Shown: positions 38,469 to 46,508 of the stretch, in pieces
Position numbering within the stretch: the first letter of the stretch is position 1
Layout of the letters: the number at the start of each line of letters is the position of its first letter
Source: WHSW01 sp033856255
Lineage (GTDB): Bacteria; Actinomycetota; Thermoleophilia; Solirubrobacterales; 70-9
DNA: 64,000 nucleotides
Direction of reading: 5' to 3'
Assembly: GCA_033856255.1 (NCBI GenBank)
Contig: JAWVFH010000008.1
Span: forward strand, 1 to 64,000
Notes under the pieces: generated by a model
Told to the model about the DNA's origin: nothing
Seen by the model: only the letters and a program-made list of their open reading frames with translations
Database searches by the model: none
Made by a program: the position numbers and the translations under genes

Positions 38469-40405
38469 GGTCCCCCTCCGGCGGGTTCGGGCTCAGCCCC
38501 GGCGGCCGCGCCGACGGTGGCCGGCTCGTGCTCGGCAACGTCGGCCTCCTCCGGGCCCATGATCGCGTGGCGCGCGCCGGGGACGCCGAACTCGTAGGGA
38601 CCGCCGACGACGCGCGGGATCTCGTCGAAGTTGAAGATCGGCGGCGGCGAGGAGACCTGCCACTCGATCGTCTTCGCCCGCCACGGGTTGGCGGTCGCCT
38701 TCGGACCCCACTTCCAGCTGACGATCATGTTGTACATGAAGACCAACTGCGCGAGGCCGAGGATGAAGGACGAGATCGAGATGATCAGGTTCCATGTCCC
38801 GAACTGCGCCGCGTAGTCGGCGACCCGGCGCGGCATCCCCTCCATCCCGATCCAGTGCATCGGTACGAAGGTGCCGAGCATGCCCGCCAGGGTGAGATAG
38901 AAGTGGACGCGCCCGAGCTTCTCGTCGTACATCCGCCCGGTCATCTTCGGGAACCAGTGGTAGATGCCGGCGAAGATCGTGAACACCGAGCCGCCGAAGA
39001 GCACGAAGTGGATGTGGGCGACGATGAAGTAGGTGTCGGAGACGTGGATGTCGATCGGCACCATGCCCAGCATCACGCCCGAGATCCCGCCGATCACGAA
39101 GGTGACGATGAAGCCGAGGCTGAACAGCATCGCTGTCGATTTCAGGTGCAACTTGCTGTCGAACAGCGTCGCCAGCCAGCTGAAGATCTTGATCCCGGTC
39201 GGGACCGCGATCAGCAGCGTGGTGATCATCATCGGCACCCGCAGCCAGCTGAACATGCCGCTGACGAACATGTGGTGCGCCCAGACCGTGTAGGAGAGGA
39301 CGACGATCCCGAGCAGCGCCAGGGCCATCAGGCGGTACCCGAAGATCGGTTTGCGGGCGTGGGTGGAAATCACCTCGGAGACGATCCCGAAGCCGGGCAA
39401 CATCATGATGTAGACGGCTGGGTGGGAGTAGAACCAGAAGATGTGCTGGTAGCTGAGCACGTCGCCGCCGAACGTCTCCTGGAAGAAGTTGGTGTGCAGG
39501 GCGCGGTCGAAGAGGACCATGAACTGGACGCCGGCGATGAACGGCGTCGCCGCGACGACGAGCAGCGAGGTCGACATGTTCGCCCAGACCAGCAGCGGCA
39601 TGCGCCAGAAGGTCATCCCCGGCGCCCGCATGGTGATGATCGTGACCAGGAAGTTGAGCGCCGTTGCGATCGACGAGGCGCCGGCGAACTGCACCCCGAG
39701 GTTGAAGAACGACTGCCCGAGCGGCGCCCCGGTGGAGAGCGGCGCGTAGCCGGTCCAGCCGGCGTCGAAGGCGCCGCCGGGGACGATGAAGCTGGCCAGG
39801 AAGAGCAGGCCGGCCATCGGCAGCATCCAGAAAGAGAGCGCGTTGAGCCGCGGGAACGCCATGTCCGGCGCCCCGATCATCAGCGGCAGCACGTAGTTGG
39901 CGATCCCGGCGAAGACCGGGATCACGAAGACGAAGATCATCAGCGCCGCGTGGGTGGAGAAGAGGCCGTTGTAGAGGCCCGGGTCGACGATCTGGGTGCC
40001 CGGCTGGGCGAGCTCGGCGCGGATCAGCATCGCGATCAGCCCGCCGCAGAGGAAGAAGAAGAAGGTGGTGACGATGTACTGGATCCCGATCACCTTGTGA
40101 TCGGTGTTGAACTTGAAGTAGTCGCGCCAGCTCTTCGCTCCGTGCTGGGAGTGGTCGTCGGGGATCGTCGGCGCCCCGATCGCCCAGCGGAACCAGTAGT
40201 CGAAGGCGCCGAGGCCGACCAGGAAGCCGAGCGGCGCGGTGATCGCGGGCACGATCAGGTGCGGGTAACCGGTCGGCTCGGTCTGGAAGATCTCCAGCCC
40301 CGAGATCGCGCGCAGGGCGACGACCAGGCCGAAGCCGAAGCCGAAGCCGAGCACGAAACCGAGCCCCGCCCGGATCAACCCTGGTCTCTTGATCGCCGCT
40401 ACCAC
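38465..40405 (-). CDS. ctaD: Cytochrome c oxidase subunit I (A2-type heme-copper oxidase)
   Basis: 646 residues. All ligands are present: low-spin heme His in FSTHAALMIF and the last His of VAHIHF, CuB His in YSHPAVY and WAHHMF with the cross-linked Tyr of HPAVY, high-spin heme His in VAHIHF. The YSHPAVY version replaces the D-channel Glu and marks the A2 subfamily. An unusual N-terminal extension of about 110 residues with two membrane helices precedes the normal FNTDHKVIGIQY start. It reduces oxygen to water and pumps protons. Flanked by ctaC upstream and the Usp-like gene downstream. Confidence 0.96.
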   Translation of the reverse strand: MVAAIKRPGLIRAGLGFVLGFGFGFGLVVALRAISGLEIFQTEPTGYPHLIVPAITAPLGFLVGLGAFDYWFRWAIGAPTIPDDHSQHGAKSWRDYFKFNTDHKVIGIQYIVTTFFFFLCGGLIAMLIRAELAQPGTQIVDPGLYNGLFSTHAALMIFVFVIPVFAGIANYVLPLMIGAPDMAFPRLNALSFWMLPMAGLLFLASFIVPGGAFDAGWTGYAPLSTGAPLGQSFFNLGVQFAGASSIATALNFLVTIITMRAPGMTFWRMPLLVWANMSTSLLVVAATPFIAGVQFMVLFDRALHTNFFQETFGGDVLSYQHIFWFYSHPAVYIMMLPGFGIVSEVISTHARKPIFGYRLMALALLGIVVLSYTVWAHHMFVSGMFSWLRVPMMITTLLIAVPTGIKIFSWLATLFDSKLHLKSTAMLFSLGFIVTFVIGGISGVMLGMVPIDIHVSDTYFIVAHIHFVLFGGSVFTIFAGIYHWFPKMTGRMYDEKLGRVHFYLTLAGMLGTFVPMHWIGMEGMPRRVADYAAQFGTWNLIISISSFILGLAQLVFMYNMIVSWKWGPKATANPWRAKTIEWQVSSPPPIFNFDEIPRVVGGPYEFGVPGARHAIMGPEEADVAEHEPATVGAAAGAEPEPAGGGP

Positions 40406-40423
40406 CGCGCTACCTCCGTAAGC

Positions 40424-41224
40424 CTATGGCCCGCCCGGCGAGGCCGCCGCCCCGCTCGCGGATGGAGTTTGTGCCTGCGCCTGCTCGTTGAGCCACGCGT
40501 CGAAGTCCGCCTGCGACTCGACGACGACCGTGGCCCGCATCGTCGAATGGCCGGTGCCGCAGAGCTCGGTGCAGATGAGGCTGAACGTCCCCTCCTCGTT
40601 GGGGGTGACGACGAAGGTGTTGTCGACACCCTCGCCCGAGGGATCCTGCGCCGGGACGGCGTCGCGCTTGATCCGCCACTCCGGGACCCAGAACGAGTGC
40701 AGGACATCGAGCGCGGTCAGCGAGACGGCGAGCTGGCGGTCGACCGGGACGTGGAGCTCGTGGGTCGTGACCGGGGTCGCGCTGGCGCCCGTGCCGACCA
40801 TCTTCTCCGGGTACGAGAAGGTCCACTCGAACTGCTGCGCGGTCACGTTCAGCGGCATCGCGTCGGCCGCTTGGCTTTCGATGTCGTCGAGGACGACCCA
40901 GCTGTAGCCGGCGCCGAAGAGGACGATGATCGTCGGGATCACGGTCCAGGCGATCTCGAGCCTGGTGTTGCCGTGGATCGGCTTGCCGTCGCCCTCGTCG
41001 CCCGGCTTGACCCGGAACTTCCAGATCGCGTAGGTGAACATCACGATCACGATCGCGAAGACCACGCACGAGAGCACGATCATGACGTCGAAGAGGGTGT
41101 CGATCGGGCCGGCCTGCGTCGAGCCCGCGTCGCCGAACCAGTTGAACTGCAGCAGCACGACGGACGAGACGGCGGCGACGACGAGCATCGCGGCGACGAG
41201 CCGAACATAGGTCACCCGGGTCAC
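40424..41224 (-). CDS. ctaC: Cytochrome c oxidase subunit II with intact CuA site
   Basis: 266 residues, GTG start 9 nt after a TAGAAT box. An N-terminal anchor and two helices are followed by the cupredoxin domain. The CuA ligands are complete: His in DVLHSFWVPEW and the cluster ICTELCGTGHSTM (two Cys, Glu, His, Met). The conserved aromatic FEWTFSYP receives electrons from cytochrome c. There is no fused cytochrome c domain, so a separate donor such as the lipoprotein encoded at 34170-34868 is needed. First gene of the canonical oxidase operon. Confidence 0.96.
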   Translation of the reverse strand: MTRVTYVRLVAAMLVVAAVSSVVLLQFNWFGDAGSTQAGPIDTLFDVMIVLSCVVFAIVIVMFTYAIWKFRVKPGDEGDGKPIHGNTRLEIAWTVIPTIIVLFGAGYSWVVLDDIESQAADAMPLNVTAQQFEWTFSYPEKMVGTGASATPVTTHELHVPVDRQLAVSLTALDVLHSFWVPEWRIKRDAVPAQDPSGEGVDNTFVVTPNEEGTFSLICTELCGTGHSTMRATVVVESQADFDAWLNEQAQAQTPSASGAAASPGGP

Positions 41225-41233
41225 TGCGGGGCG

Positions 41234-41239
41234 ATTCTA
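41234..41239 (-). promoter_or_regulatory. Putative leaderless -10 box TAGAAT for ctaC
   Basis: Read on the minus strand, TAGAAT ends 9 nt before the GTG at 41224. The same hexamer and spacing precede the ligand-free oxidase operon at 28378. Confidence 0.45.
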
Positions 41240-41291
41240 TTGATCGCGGCGACGGCGCCGGTCGGCGGCGGGAGAGCTTGTTTCAACCGCC

Positions 41292-42812
41292 TCAATCGAG
41301 CACGGGCAGCGGCAGGCCGTCGAGCTCACTCGCGCTCGCCGCGAGCACCCCGCGGGCGACCCCCTCCCAGCTCCAGAGGCGGTGGACGGTGGCCCGCAGG
41401 GCGTCGCCGGTGGCGGCCCGGAGAGCCGGTTCGAGGCCCAGCCACCGGTTCAGATGGGCGGCGATCGCCTCCATGGCCCCGTCACCGAGCTCGAACGACA
41501 CCAGCCCGCGGGCGGCCTCGGGCAGCTCCGCAGCCAGCGCCTCGCTGACCTCGAGCGCGCCCGAGTGGGCGGCCGAGACGGGCAGCGCGCCGGCCGCCGC
41601 GGCCTCGGCGGCGACCATCCCGAACGCCTCCGGGAAGGTGCTCGGGAAGACGAGCGCGTCCGACGCCGCGACGGGGACCGCGACCTCGTCGTGCTCGAGC
41701 CGCCCGGCGAAGCGCACCGAGGCCGCCGCGGCACTCGCGGATTGCTCGTAGTCCGCCGGGAGGTGGTCGAGAAAGGCATTGAGGATGCGGAGCGGCGCGT
41801 CCTCGGCACCCTCCAGGCCGCGGCCCTTGGCCGCGAGGTCGCGAAGCGGCCCGAGGGTCCCGGCGGCGAAGCCCTCGACGACCGCGCGAAGCGCGGCATC
41901 GCCAGCCCCGAACCCGACGATCAGCAGCCGCGCATCGGGGTGGTCGCGATGCACCAGCGGCCAGGCTGCCAGCAGCAGGTCGACGCCCTTGGAGACGATC
42001 AGCTTGCCGACGAAGATCACGTGGGGGCGAGTGCCCTCCGCGTACCACTCGAGAGCGTCAGCAGCAGCAAGGGGGTCGCGGTCCCAGGAGCTCGCGGCCG
42101 CCTGTGGCGGGTTTGTACCGCTATCCGGAACAAACCCGCCACAGCCCCGGAGGCCCGCGGCGAGCTCCCCTACCTGCCCCTTCCACTCCTCGACCGCCAT
42201 CGGGCGAAACAGATCGGTGTCCACCCCAGGCGGCCCCAGCCGCACCTTCGCGTTCGTCTCCGGATCATCCACGGCCAACCGCAGCCGCTGCGCGATATGC
42301 CCGGAGCCGACCAGGATCCCGTTGGCGCCGGCGACCGCCTCCTCGGCGAAGGGGCGGAAGCGGTCGAGGTCGGGGAGGATCGTGTAGGAGAGGTCCGAGC
42401 CGTGGACCTTGAGCGCGTACCGGAGCCCGGCGCGGGCGAGGATCACCGGCGCCATGATCAGGTGGTTGGCGAGCGCCGCGTCGACGCCGCCCAGCGAGCC
42501 GACCAGGTTGGCGACGGCGCTGACGTTGAGCTCCAGGTAGCGGTCGAGCTCGGCGTCGGTGAGCTCGCCGAAGGTCTTCACCTCGAAGCCCTCGTAGGTG
42601 TCGCGGACGAAGACCGGCAGCAGGCCGCCGATCTCGGGGTTGTGGATCGTCACCGAGCCCGGCGTCCCCGCGCCCAGGTCCGGCGCCTCGCGGTCCTGGC
42701 AGACGAGATGGACCTCGTGCCCGAGCAGGGCCAGGGCGCGAGCGAGGCTGGCGTTGTAGACATTGGAGCCGGTCCCGCGCAGCAGCCAGCCGTGGAAGAT
42801 CAGGACGCGCAC
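41292..42812 (-). CDS. GT4-type glycosyltransferase with palindromic insertion
   Basis: 506 residues, GTG start. GT-B fold: N-terminal VLIFHGWLLRGTGSNVYNASLARAL (donor loop region), ALKVHGSDLSY, GILVGSGHIAQRL, PPGVDTDLFRP; C-terminal IFVGKLIVSKGVDLLLAAW and FPSTFPEAFGMVAAEAAAAG with the EX7E-like pair that binds the nucleotide sugar. Donor and acceptor are unknown. Between the two domains (about residues 223-236) is an inserted CGGFVPDSGTNPPQ-type loop encoded by a long perfect inverted repeat. No Shine-Dalgarno; a TAGGCT box ends 7 nt before the start. Confidence 0.87.
   Translation of the reverse strand: MRVLIFHGWLLRGTGSNVYNASLARALALLGHEVHLVCQDREAPDLGAGTPGSVTIHNPEIGGLLPVFVRDTYEGFEVKTFGELTDAELDRYLELNVSAVANLVGSLGGVDAALANHLIMAPVILARAGLRYALKVHGSDLSYTILPDLDRFRPFAEEAVAGANGILVGSGHIAQRLRLAVDDPETNAKVRLGPPGVDTDLFRPMAVEEWKGQVGELAAGLRGCGGFVPDSGTNPPQAAASSWDRDPLAAADALEWYAEGTRPHVIFVGKLIVSKGVDLLLAAWPLVHRDHPDARLLIVGFGAGDAALRAVVEGFAAGTLGPLRDLAAKGRGLEGAEDAPLRILNAFLDHLPADYEQSASAAAASVRFAGRLEHDEVAVPVAASDALVFPSTFPEAFGMVAAEAAAAGALPVSAAHSGALEVSEALAAELPEAARGLVSFELGDGAMEAIAAHLNRWLGLEPALRAATGDALRATVHRLWSWEGVARGVLAASASELDGLPLPVLD
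42102..42144. repeat. Perfect 15-bp inverted repeat with 13-nt loop inside a coding sequence
   Basis: CTGTGGCGGGTTTGT (42102-42116) and ACAAACCCGCCACAG (42130-42144) are perfect complements. Shorter outer arms, GAGCTCGC on the left and GCGAGCTC on the right, may extend the symmetry. The element keeps the glycosyltransferase frame open. No second copy was seen in this window. Confidence 0.85.
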
Positions 42813-42819
42813 CGCCGGG

Positions 42820-42825
42820 AGCCTA
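42820..42825 (-). promoter_or_regulatory. Putative leaderless -10 box TAGGCT for the glycosyltransferase
   Basis: Read on the minus strand, TAGGCT ends 7 nt before the GTG at 42812, in a 31-bp divergent gap. Confidence 0.45.
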
Positions 42826-42829
42826 CGTA

Positions 42830-42835
42830 TACATT
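42830..42835 (+). promoter_or_regulatory. Putative leaderless -10 box TACATT
   Basis: TACATT ends 8 nt before the ATG at 42844. Confidence 0.4.
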
Positions 42836-42843
42836 TCCCCGCG

Positions 42844-43113
42844 ATGCAGAACCCCCGCCAGATCTATCGCCTCCGCGCCCGGGCCTCGGGCCGCGAGGCA
42901 TTGGCCCCGGCGGAGCCGGGCGGCGTCTACATCGATCGCGAGACGGGCGAGGAGATGGAGCCGGTTACCCGGGTCCTGCCGCTCGCGCCCTCGGCCTCGG
43001 CGCTGCTGCGAACGCCCGACAACCTGCGCGCCTGCCGCCGGTGCGACCAGCTGATCGGCGTCGACGTCAGCGACTGCCCGTACTGCGGCCTGCGCCAGCC
43101 CCCGCTCGGCTGA
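42844..43113 (+). CDS. Small zinc-ribbon protein
   Basis: 89 residues. The C-terminal half has a CxxC...CxxC zinc ribbon: ACRRCDQLIGVDVSDCPYCG. The N-terminal half is basic then neutral (RQIYRLRARASGREALAP, VYIDRETGEEMEP) with no recognised fold. Zinc ribbons of this size often bind nucleic acid or a partner protein; nothing more specific can be said. Divergent from the glycosyltransferase with 31 bp between start codons. Confidence 0.72.
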   Translation: MQNPRQIYRLRARASGREALAPAEPGGVYIDRETGEEMEPVTRVLPLAPSASALLRTPDNLRACRRCDQLIGVDVSDCPYCGLRQPPLG

Positions 43114-43188
43114 GCCTGGCTGCGTCATCGGTCGCTCGTGTGCGGCGCACACGTCGCTCCCTGCTTCCTTGCCAGGCTGGGCCGCGTC

Positions 43189-43884
43189 TTAGCGGGGCAC
43201 GTAGTAGCCCCAGTACAGGAGCCGTGCGGTCTTGTAGTCGCAACCGAAGGAGCGCTCGGAGCCGACCCGCTGCTGCGGCTTGCCGTTCTTGATGTTGTCG
43301 GTCCCCGAGCACTGGCCGTCGACGCGGCTCGAGCGCCAGACGTTGGTCGGGCCGGTGAGGTTGACGGCGAACGACGGTGCCCAGGTCGGGATCGTCAGCG
43401 CCAGGAACTCGCCCTTGCGGATCTTGATCGGGTCGGTGAGCGTGAACGTCTGCCTGGTGCCGAGCACGCTGCCCAGCCCGACGACCGGGCTCTGGGCCTT
43501 GAGCTTGTAGTTGCGCTCGTCCTTGCGCTTCAGGACCGAGATCCGCGCGGTCGGGATCATCCCGAACTGATTCGACTGGTAGAAGTCGGCGAAGAAGTCG
43601 TGCTGGGACTTGTTGGGGTCCGAGAGTCCGAGCGCCCAGCCGACGATCCAGGCGTCGGTGCGGGCCTTGAACGGGGCCCGGGTGCCGTCGGCGATCACCT
43701 GGAAGCCGGTGACGCTGCCGACCGCCTCGCAGGGCGTCTTCGGGCACGACGGCGGCGGAGTGTGGGTCGTCTTGCCCAGCGTTCTCGCGGCCGTCGCCCC
43801 CGCGCTGCCGGTGCCCGCCGTGAGCACGCAGAGCGCCCCGAGCAGGGCGGCGAGGACGAGAGAGCGTGTTCTATGGCCTGGCAT
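43189..43884 (-). CDS. Secreted protein of unknown function (lineage-type)
   Basis: 231 residues with a signal peptide (LVLAALLGALCVLTAGTGSAGA). A Pro/Cys segment, PPPSCPKTPCEAVGSVTGFQ, leads into a beta-rich domain with phrases such as GWALGLSDPNKSQHDFFADFY, TDPIKIRKGEFLALTIPTWAP and the end TARLLYWGYYV. Four cysteines. I do not recognise a characterised family; a carbohydrate-binding-like beta sandwich is possible. Single gene, convergent to the zinc-ribbon gene and divergent from the ABC exporter operon. Confidence 0.72.
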   Translation of the reverse strand: MPGHRTRSLVLAALLGALCVLTAGTGSAGATAARTLGKTTHTPPPSCPKTPCEAVGSVTGFQVIADGTRAPFKARTDAWIVGWALGLSDPNKSQHDFFADFYQSNQFGMIPTARISVLKRKDERNYKLKAQSPVVGLGSVLGTRQTFTLTDPIKIRKGEFLALTIPTWAPSFAVNLTGPTNVWRSSRVDGQCSGTDNIKNGKPQQRVGSERSFGCDYKTARLLYWGYYVPR

Positions 43885-43964
43885 GTTCTCGGTGAAACAC
43901 CCGCACGGTGACCGGGTTTCGGTCTCCGAGCGCCCCGTAGCTTAGGCCGCATGGCGCTCGGCGG

Positions 43965-43970
43965 TAGATT
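43965..43970 (+). promoter_or_regulatory. Putative leaderless -10 box TAGATT for the ABC exporter operon
   Basis: TAGATT ends 8 nt before the GTG at 43979. Confidence 0.45.
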
Positions 43971-43978
43971 CCCCCGCC

Positions 43979-44935
43979 GTGCCTGCAATCGAGGTAACAG
44001 GACTCGAGCGCGAGTTCTCCGGGGGCATCAAGGCCGTCGACGGGGTGGATCTGCAGGTCGCCGAGGGCGAGATCTACGCCTTCCTGGGGCCGAACGGCGC
44101 CGGCAAGACGACGACGGTGCGGATGCTCACCACGCTGCTGCGGCCGACCGGCGGCAGCGCCAGGGTCGCCGGCCACGACGTCGTCACCGAGGCCGCGGAC
44201 GTCCGCCGCTCGATCGGTGTCGCGCTCCAGGAGGCGGCGCTCGACCCGCTGATGACCGGGCGCGAGCTGATCCAGCTGCAGGCCACCCTGCACGGGATCA
44301 TCGGCCGCGAGGCCGTGACGCGCGGCGATGCGCTGATCGACCGCGTCGGGCTGACGCAGGCCGCCAACCGCCGCGTCGGCACCTACTCGGGCGGCATGCG
44401 CCGGCGCCTCGACCTCGCCTCGGCGCTCGTCCACGAGCCCAAGGTGCTGTTCCTCGACGAGCCGACCACCGGCCTCGACCCGGTCAGCCGCAAGGCGATC
44501 TGGGAGGAGGTGGCGGCCCTCAACGCCGAGGGCGCGACGGTCTTCCTCACCACTCAGTACCTGGAGGAGGCCGACCAGCTCGCCAACCGCGTGGGGATCA
44601 TCCGCGGCGGGCGGATCGTCGCCGAGGGCACGCCGGCCGCGCTCAAGGCCGAGGTCGGCAAGCCGCATCTGGAGCTCGGGATCCTCGACGGAGGCGGCGA
44701 GCGGGCGAAGGAGGTCTCCGCGGAGTTCGGCAGGCTGCTGCCGGAGAAGGACGGCAAGCTGCTGGTCGAGCTCGCCGGCGGCGCCAACGACGTCGCCAAG
44801 GTCGTCCGCGCCCTCGACGACGCCGGGGTCATGTTCGAGTCCCTCGAGCTGGTCGAGCCGACCCTCGACGACGTCTTCGTCGCCAAGACCGGCGAGCACC
44901 TGGAGGGCGACACGGAAGGGGCAGACCCCGAGTGA
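43979..44935 (+). CDS. ABC transporter ATP-binding protein, DrrA-type
   Basis: 318 residues, GTG start. Walker A GPNGAGKTT (37-45), signature YSGGMRRRLDLA, Walker B VLFLDEPTTGLDP and a C-terminal about 90-residue extension (ALKAEVGKPHLEL...LVEPTLDDVF) typical of drug/lipid exporters of the DrrA/CcmA group. It powers the two permeases encoded next; the downstream start overlaps its stop (GTGA). The exported compound is unknown; daunorubicin-type drugs, lipids or glycans are handled by relatives. Confidence 0.92.
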   Translation: MPAIEVTGLEREFSGGIKAVDGVDLQVAEGEIYAFLGPNGAGKTTTVRMLTTLLRPTGGSARVAGHDVVTEAADVRRSIGVALQEAALDPLMTGRELIQLQATLHGIIGREAVTRGDALIDRVGLTQAANRRVGTYSGGMRRRLDLASALVHEPKVLFLDEPTTGLDPVSRKAIWEEVAALNAEGATVFLTTQYLEEADQLANRVGIIRGGRIVAEGTPAALKAEVGKPHLELGILDGGGERAKEVSAEFGRLLPEKDGKLLVELAGGANDVAKVVRALDDAGVMFESLELVEPTLDDVFVAKTGEHLEGDTEGADPE

Positions 44936-45717
44936 ACGCGCTCCTGACCAACGCCCGCGTGATCGGCGCGCTCGGCGCGCGCTCGGTCAAGCAGACCTTC
45001 CGCCGCCCTCAGCTGGTCGCGCCGATCGTCGTCTTCCCCACCCTGCTGCTTGCCGTCCAGACCGGTGGCGCCGGGCGGGCGGTCGATCTCCCCGGCTTCC
45101 CGCAGGTCGACAACTTCCTCAGCTTCATGCTCGCCGGGGCGATGCTGCAGTCCTGTCTGCTGGCCGGCAACACCGGCGGGATCGCGCTCGCCGTCGACCT
45201 TGAGATGGGCTTTACCGACCGGCTCTTCGCGGCCCCGATCTCGCGCTACTCGATCGTCCTCGGCCGGCTCGCCGGGACGGCGGCGCTCGGAGCCGCGGCG
45301 GCGCTCTGGTTCATCGCCATCGGGCTGATCTTCGGCGCCTCGTTCGAGCTCGGCGTGCCCGGCATGCTGCTGATGATCGTCCTGTCCTCGCTCGCGGCCG
45401 TCGTCTTCGGCGGGATCAGCGCCTCGATCGCGCTCTACACCGGCACCGCCTCCGTCGTCCAGGGGCTGTTCCCGCTGATCTTCGTCGTCCTCTTCCTCTC
45501 CAGCGCCTTCTTTCCCACCAACCTGCTCCTCGAGCCGGCCGCGTCGGTCGCGGAGTACAACCCGCTCTCGTTCATCGTCGAGGGGATCCGCGAGCCGGTG
45601 ATCGGCTCGCTCAGCTTCGAGACGGTGGCCAAGGCGTTCGGGGCGATCGCGCTCGTCGGGGCGATCTCCTTCGGGCTCAGCGCGGTCGCCCTGCGGCGCA
45701 GGCTGAGGGCAGGCTGA
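44932..45717 (+). CDS. ABC-2 type exporter permease (first)
   Basis: 261 residues from GTG 44932. Six hydrophobic segments with the ABC-2 pattern: VIGALGARSVKQTFRRPQLVAPIVVFP before helix 1, LSFMLAGAMLQSCLLAGNT, the cytosolic DLEMGFTDRLFAAPISR coupling helix, and FVVLFLSSAFFPTNLL...YNPLSFIVEGIR near the end. It is similar to DrrB-type permeases. Coupled to the ATPase upstream and overlapping the second permease gene by 1 bp. Confidence 0.87.
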   Translation: MNALLTNARVIGALGARSVKQTFRRPQLVAPIVVFPTLLLAVQTGGAGRAVDLPGFPQVDNFLSFMLAGAMLQSCLLAGNTGGIALAVDLEMGFTDRLFAAPISRYSIVLGRLAGTAALGAAAALWFIAIGLIFGASFELGVPGMLLMIVLSSLAAVVFGGISASIALYTGTASVVQGLFPLIFVVLFLSSAFFPTNLLLEPAASVAEYNPLSFIVEGIREPVIGSLSFETVAKAFGAIALVGAISFGLSAVALRRRLRAG

Positions 45718-46502
45718 TGGGGCTGACCGCGAACCTCGCTTTCAACCTGGCGACGGTGCGGGCGCTGATCCGCCGCTCCCGCAACGAGATCATCCGCGTC
45801 CCCGGGGCGGCGATCCCGGGAGTGCTGGCGCCGACGATCTTCTTCCTCGGCCTGACCGCGGTGTTCGGCAGCCTCACCCTGCTGCCCGGGTTCGACACCC
45901 ACAGCTACCAGAGCTTCATCATCCCGGTCAGCCTGCTGCAGGGGGCCGGCTTCACGGGCGCCGCCACCGGGGTCAACCTCGCCCGCGACATCGAGCAGGG
46001 CTGGTTCGACCGTCTGCTCGCCTCCCCCGCTCCGCGCCCGGCGCTGCTCGCCGGCCTCGTCCTCTCCGCCAGCTTCCGGTCGCTGATCCCGGCGACGGTG
46101 CTGCTGACCGTGGGCTTCGCGATCGGGGTGGAGTGGCCCGGGCTCGGCGGGCTCGCCCTGGCGCTCGTCTGCGTCATGGTGACGGGCACGATCGCCGCCT
46201 GCTGGGGGGTGACCCTGGCGTTGCGCTACCGGACCCAGAGCGCGGCGCCGCTGATGCAAGCCGGGATGTTCGTCCTCGTCCTCTTCACCACCGCCTACGC
46301 CCCGATCGACCTCCTGCAGGGCTGGCTGGCCGACGTGGCGCGGATCAACCCCCTGACCCAGGTCGTCGACGCGGCGCGCCAGGGGTTCGTCGGCGACCAG
46401 ATCACCTGGGCCGGGACCTGGCCGGCGATCGCGGCGCTCGCCGGCCTGCTGGCGGTCCTCAGCTTCTTCGCCCTGCGCGGCATGGAGCGCTTCTCGGCCT
46501 AG
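45717..46502 (+). CDS. ABC-2 type exporter permease (second)
   Basis: 261 residues, same length as the first permease and clearly related: RRSRNEIIRVPGAAIPGVLAPTIFFL, FIIPVSLLQGAGFTGAATG, DIEQGWFDRLLASPAPR coupling helix, and PLTQVVDAARQGFVG at the end. The two permeases probably form a heterodimer on two copies of the upstream ATPase. It begins with a TGATG overlap. The GH63-like gene follows after 6 bp. Confidence 0.87.
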   Translation: MGLTANLAFNLATVRALIRRSRNEIIRVPGAAIPGVLAPTIFFLGLTAVFGSLTLLPGFDTHSYQSFIIPVSLLQGAGFTGAATGVNLARDIEQGWFDRLLASPAPRPALLAGLVLSASFRSLIPATVLLTVGFAIGVEWPGLGGLALALVCVMVTGTIAACWGVTLALRYRTQSAAPLMQAGMFVLVLFTTAYAPIDLLQGWLADVARINPLTQVVDAARQGFVGDQITWAGTWPAIAALAGLLAVLSFFALRGMERFSA

Positions 46503-46508
46503 TTTCCG

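Noticed and set aside
38528..41548. A 1006-residue open frame on the plus strand antisense to the canonical oxidase operon
   Set aside because: Its composition (Arg, Asp, Glu, Val, His rich, no fold or repeat sense) is that of the complement of GC-rich codons. The minus strand carries unmistakable ctaC, ctaD and ctaE genes across the whole span.
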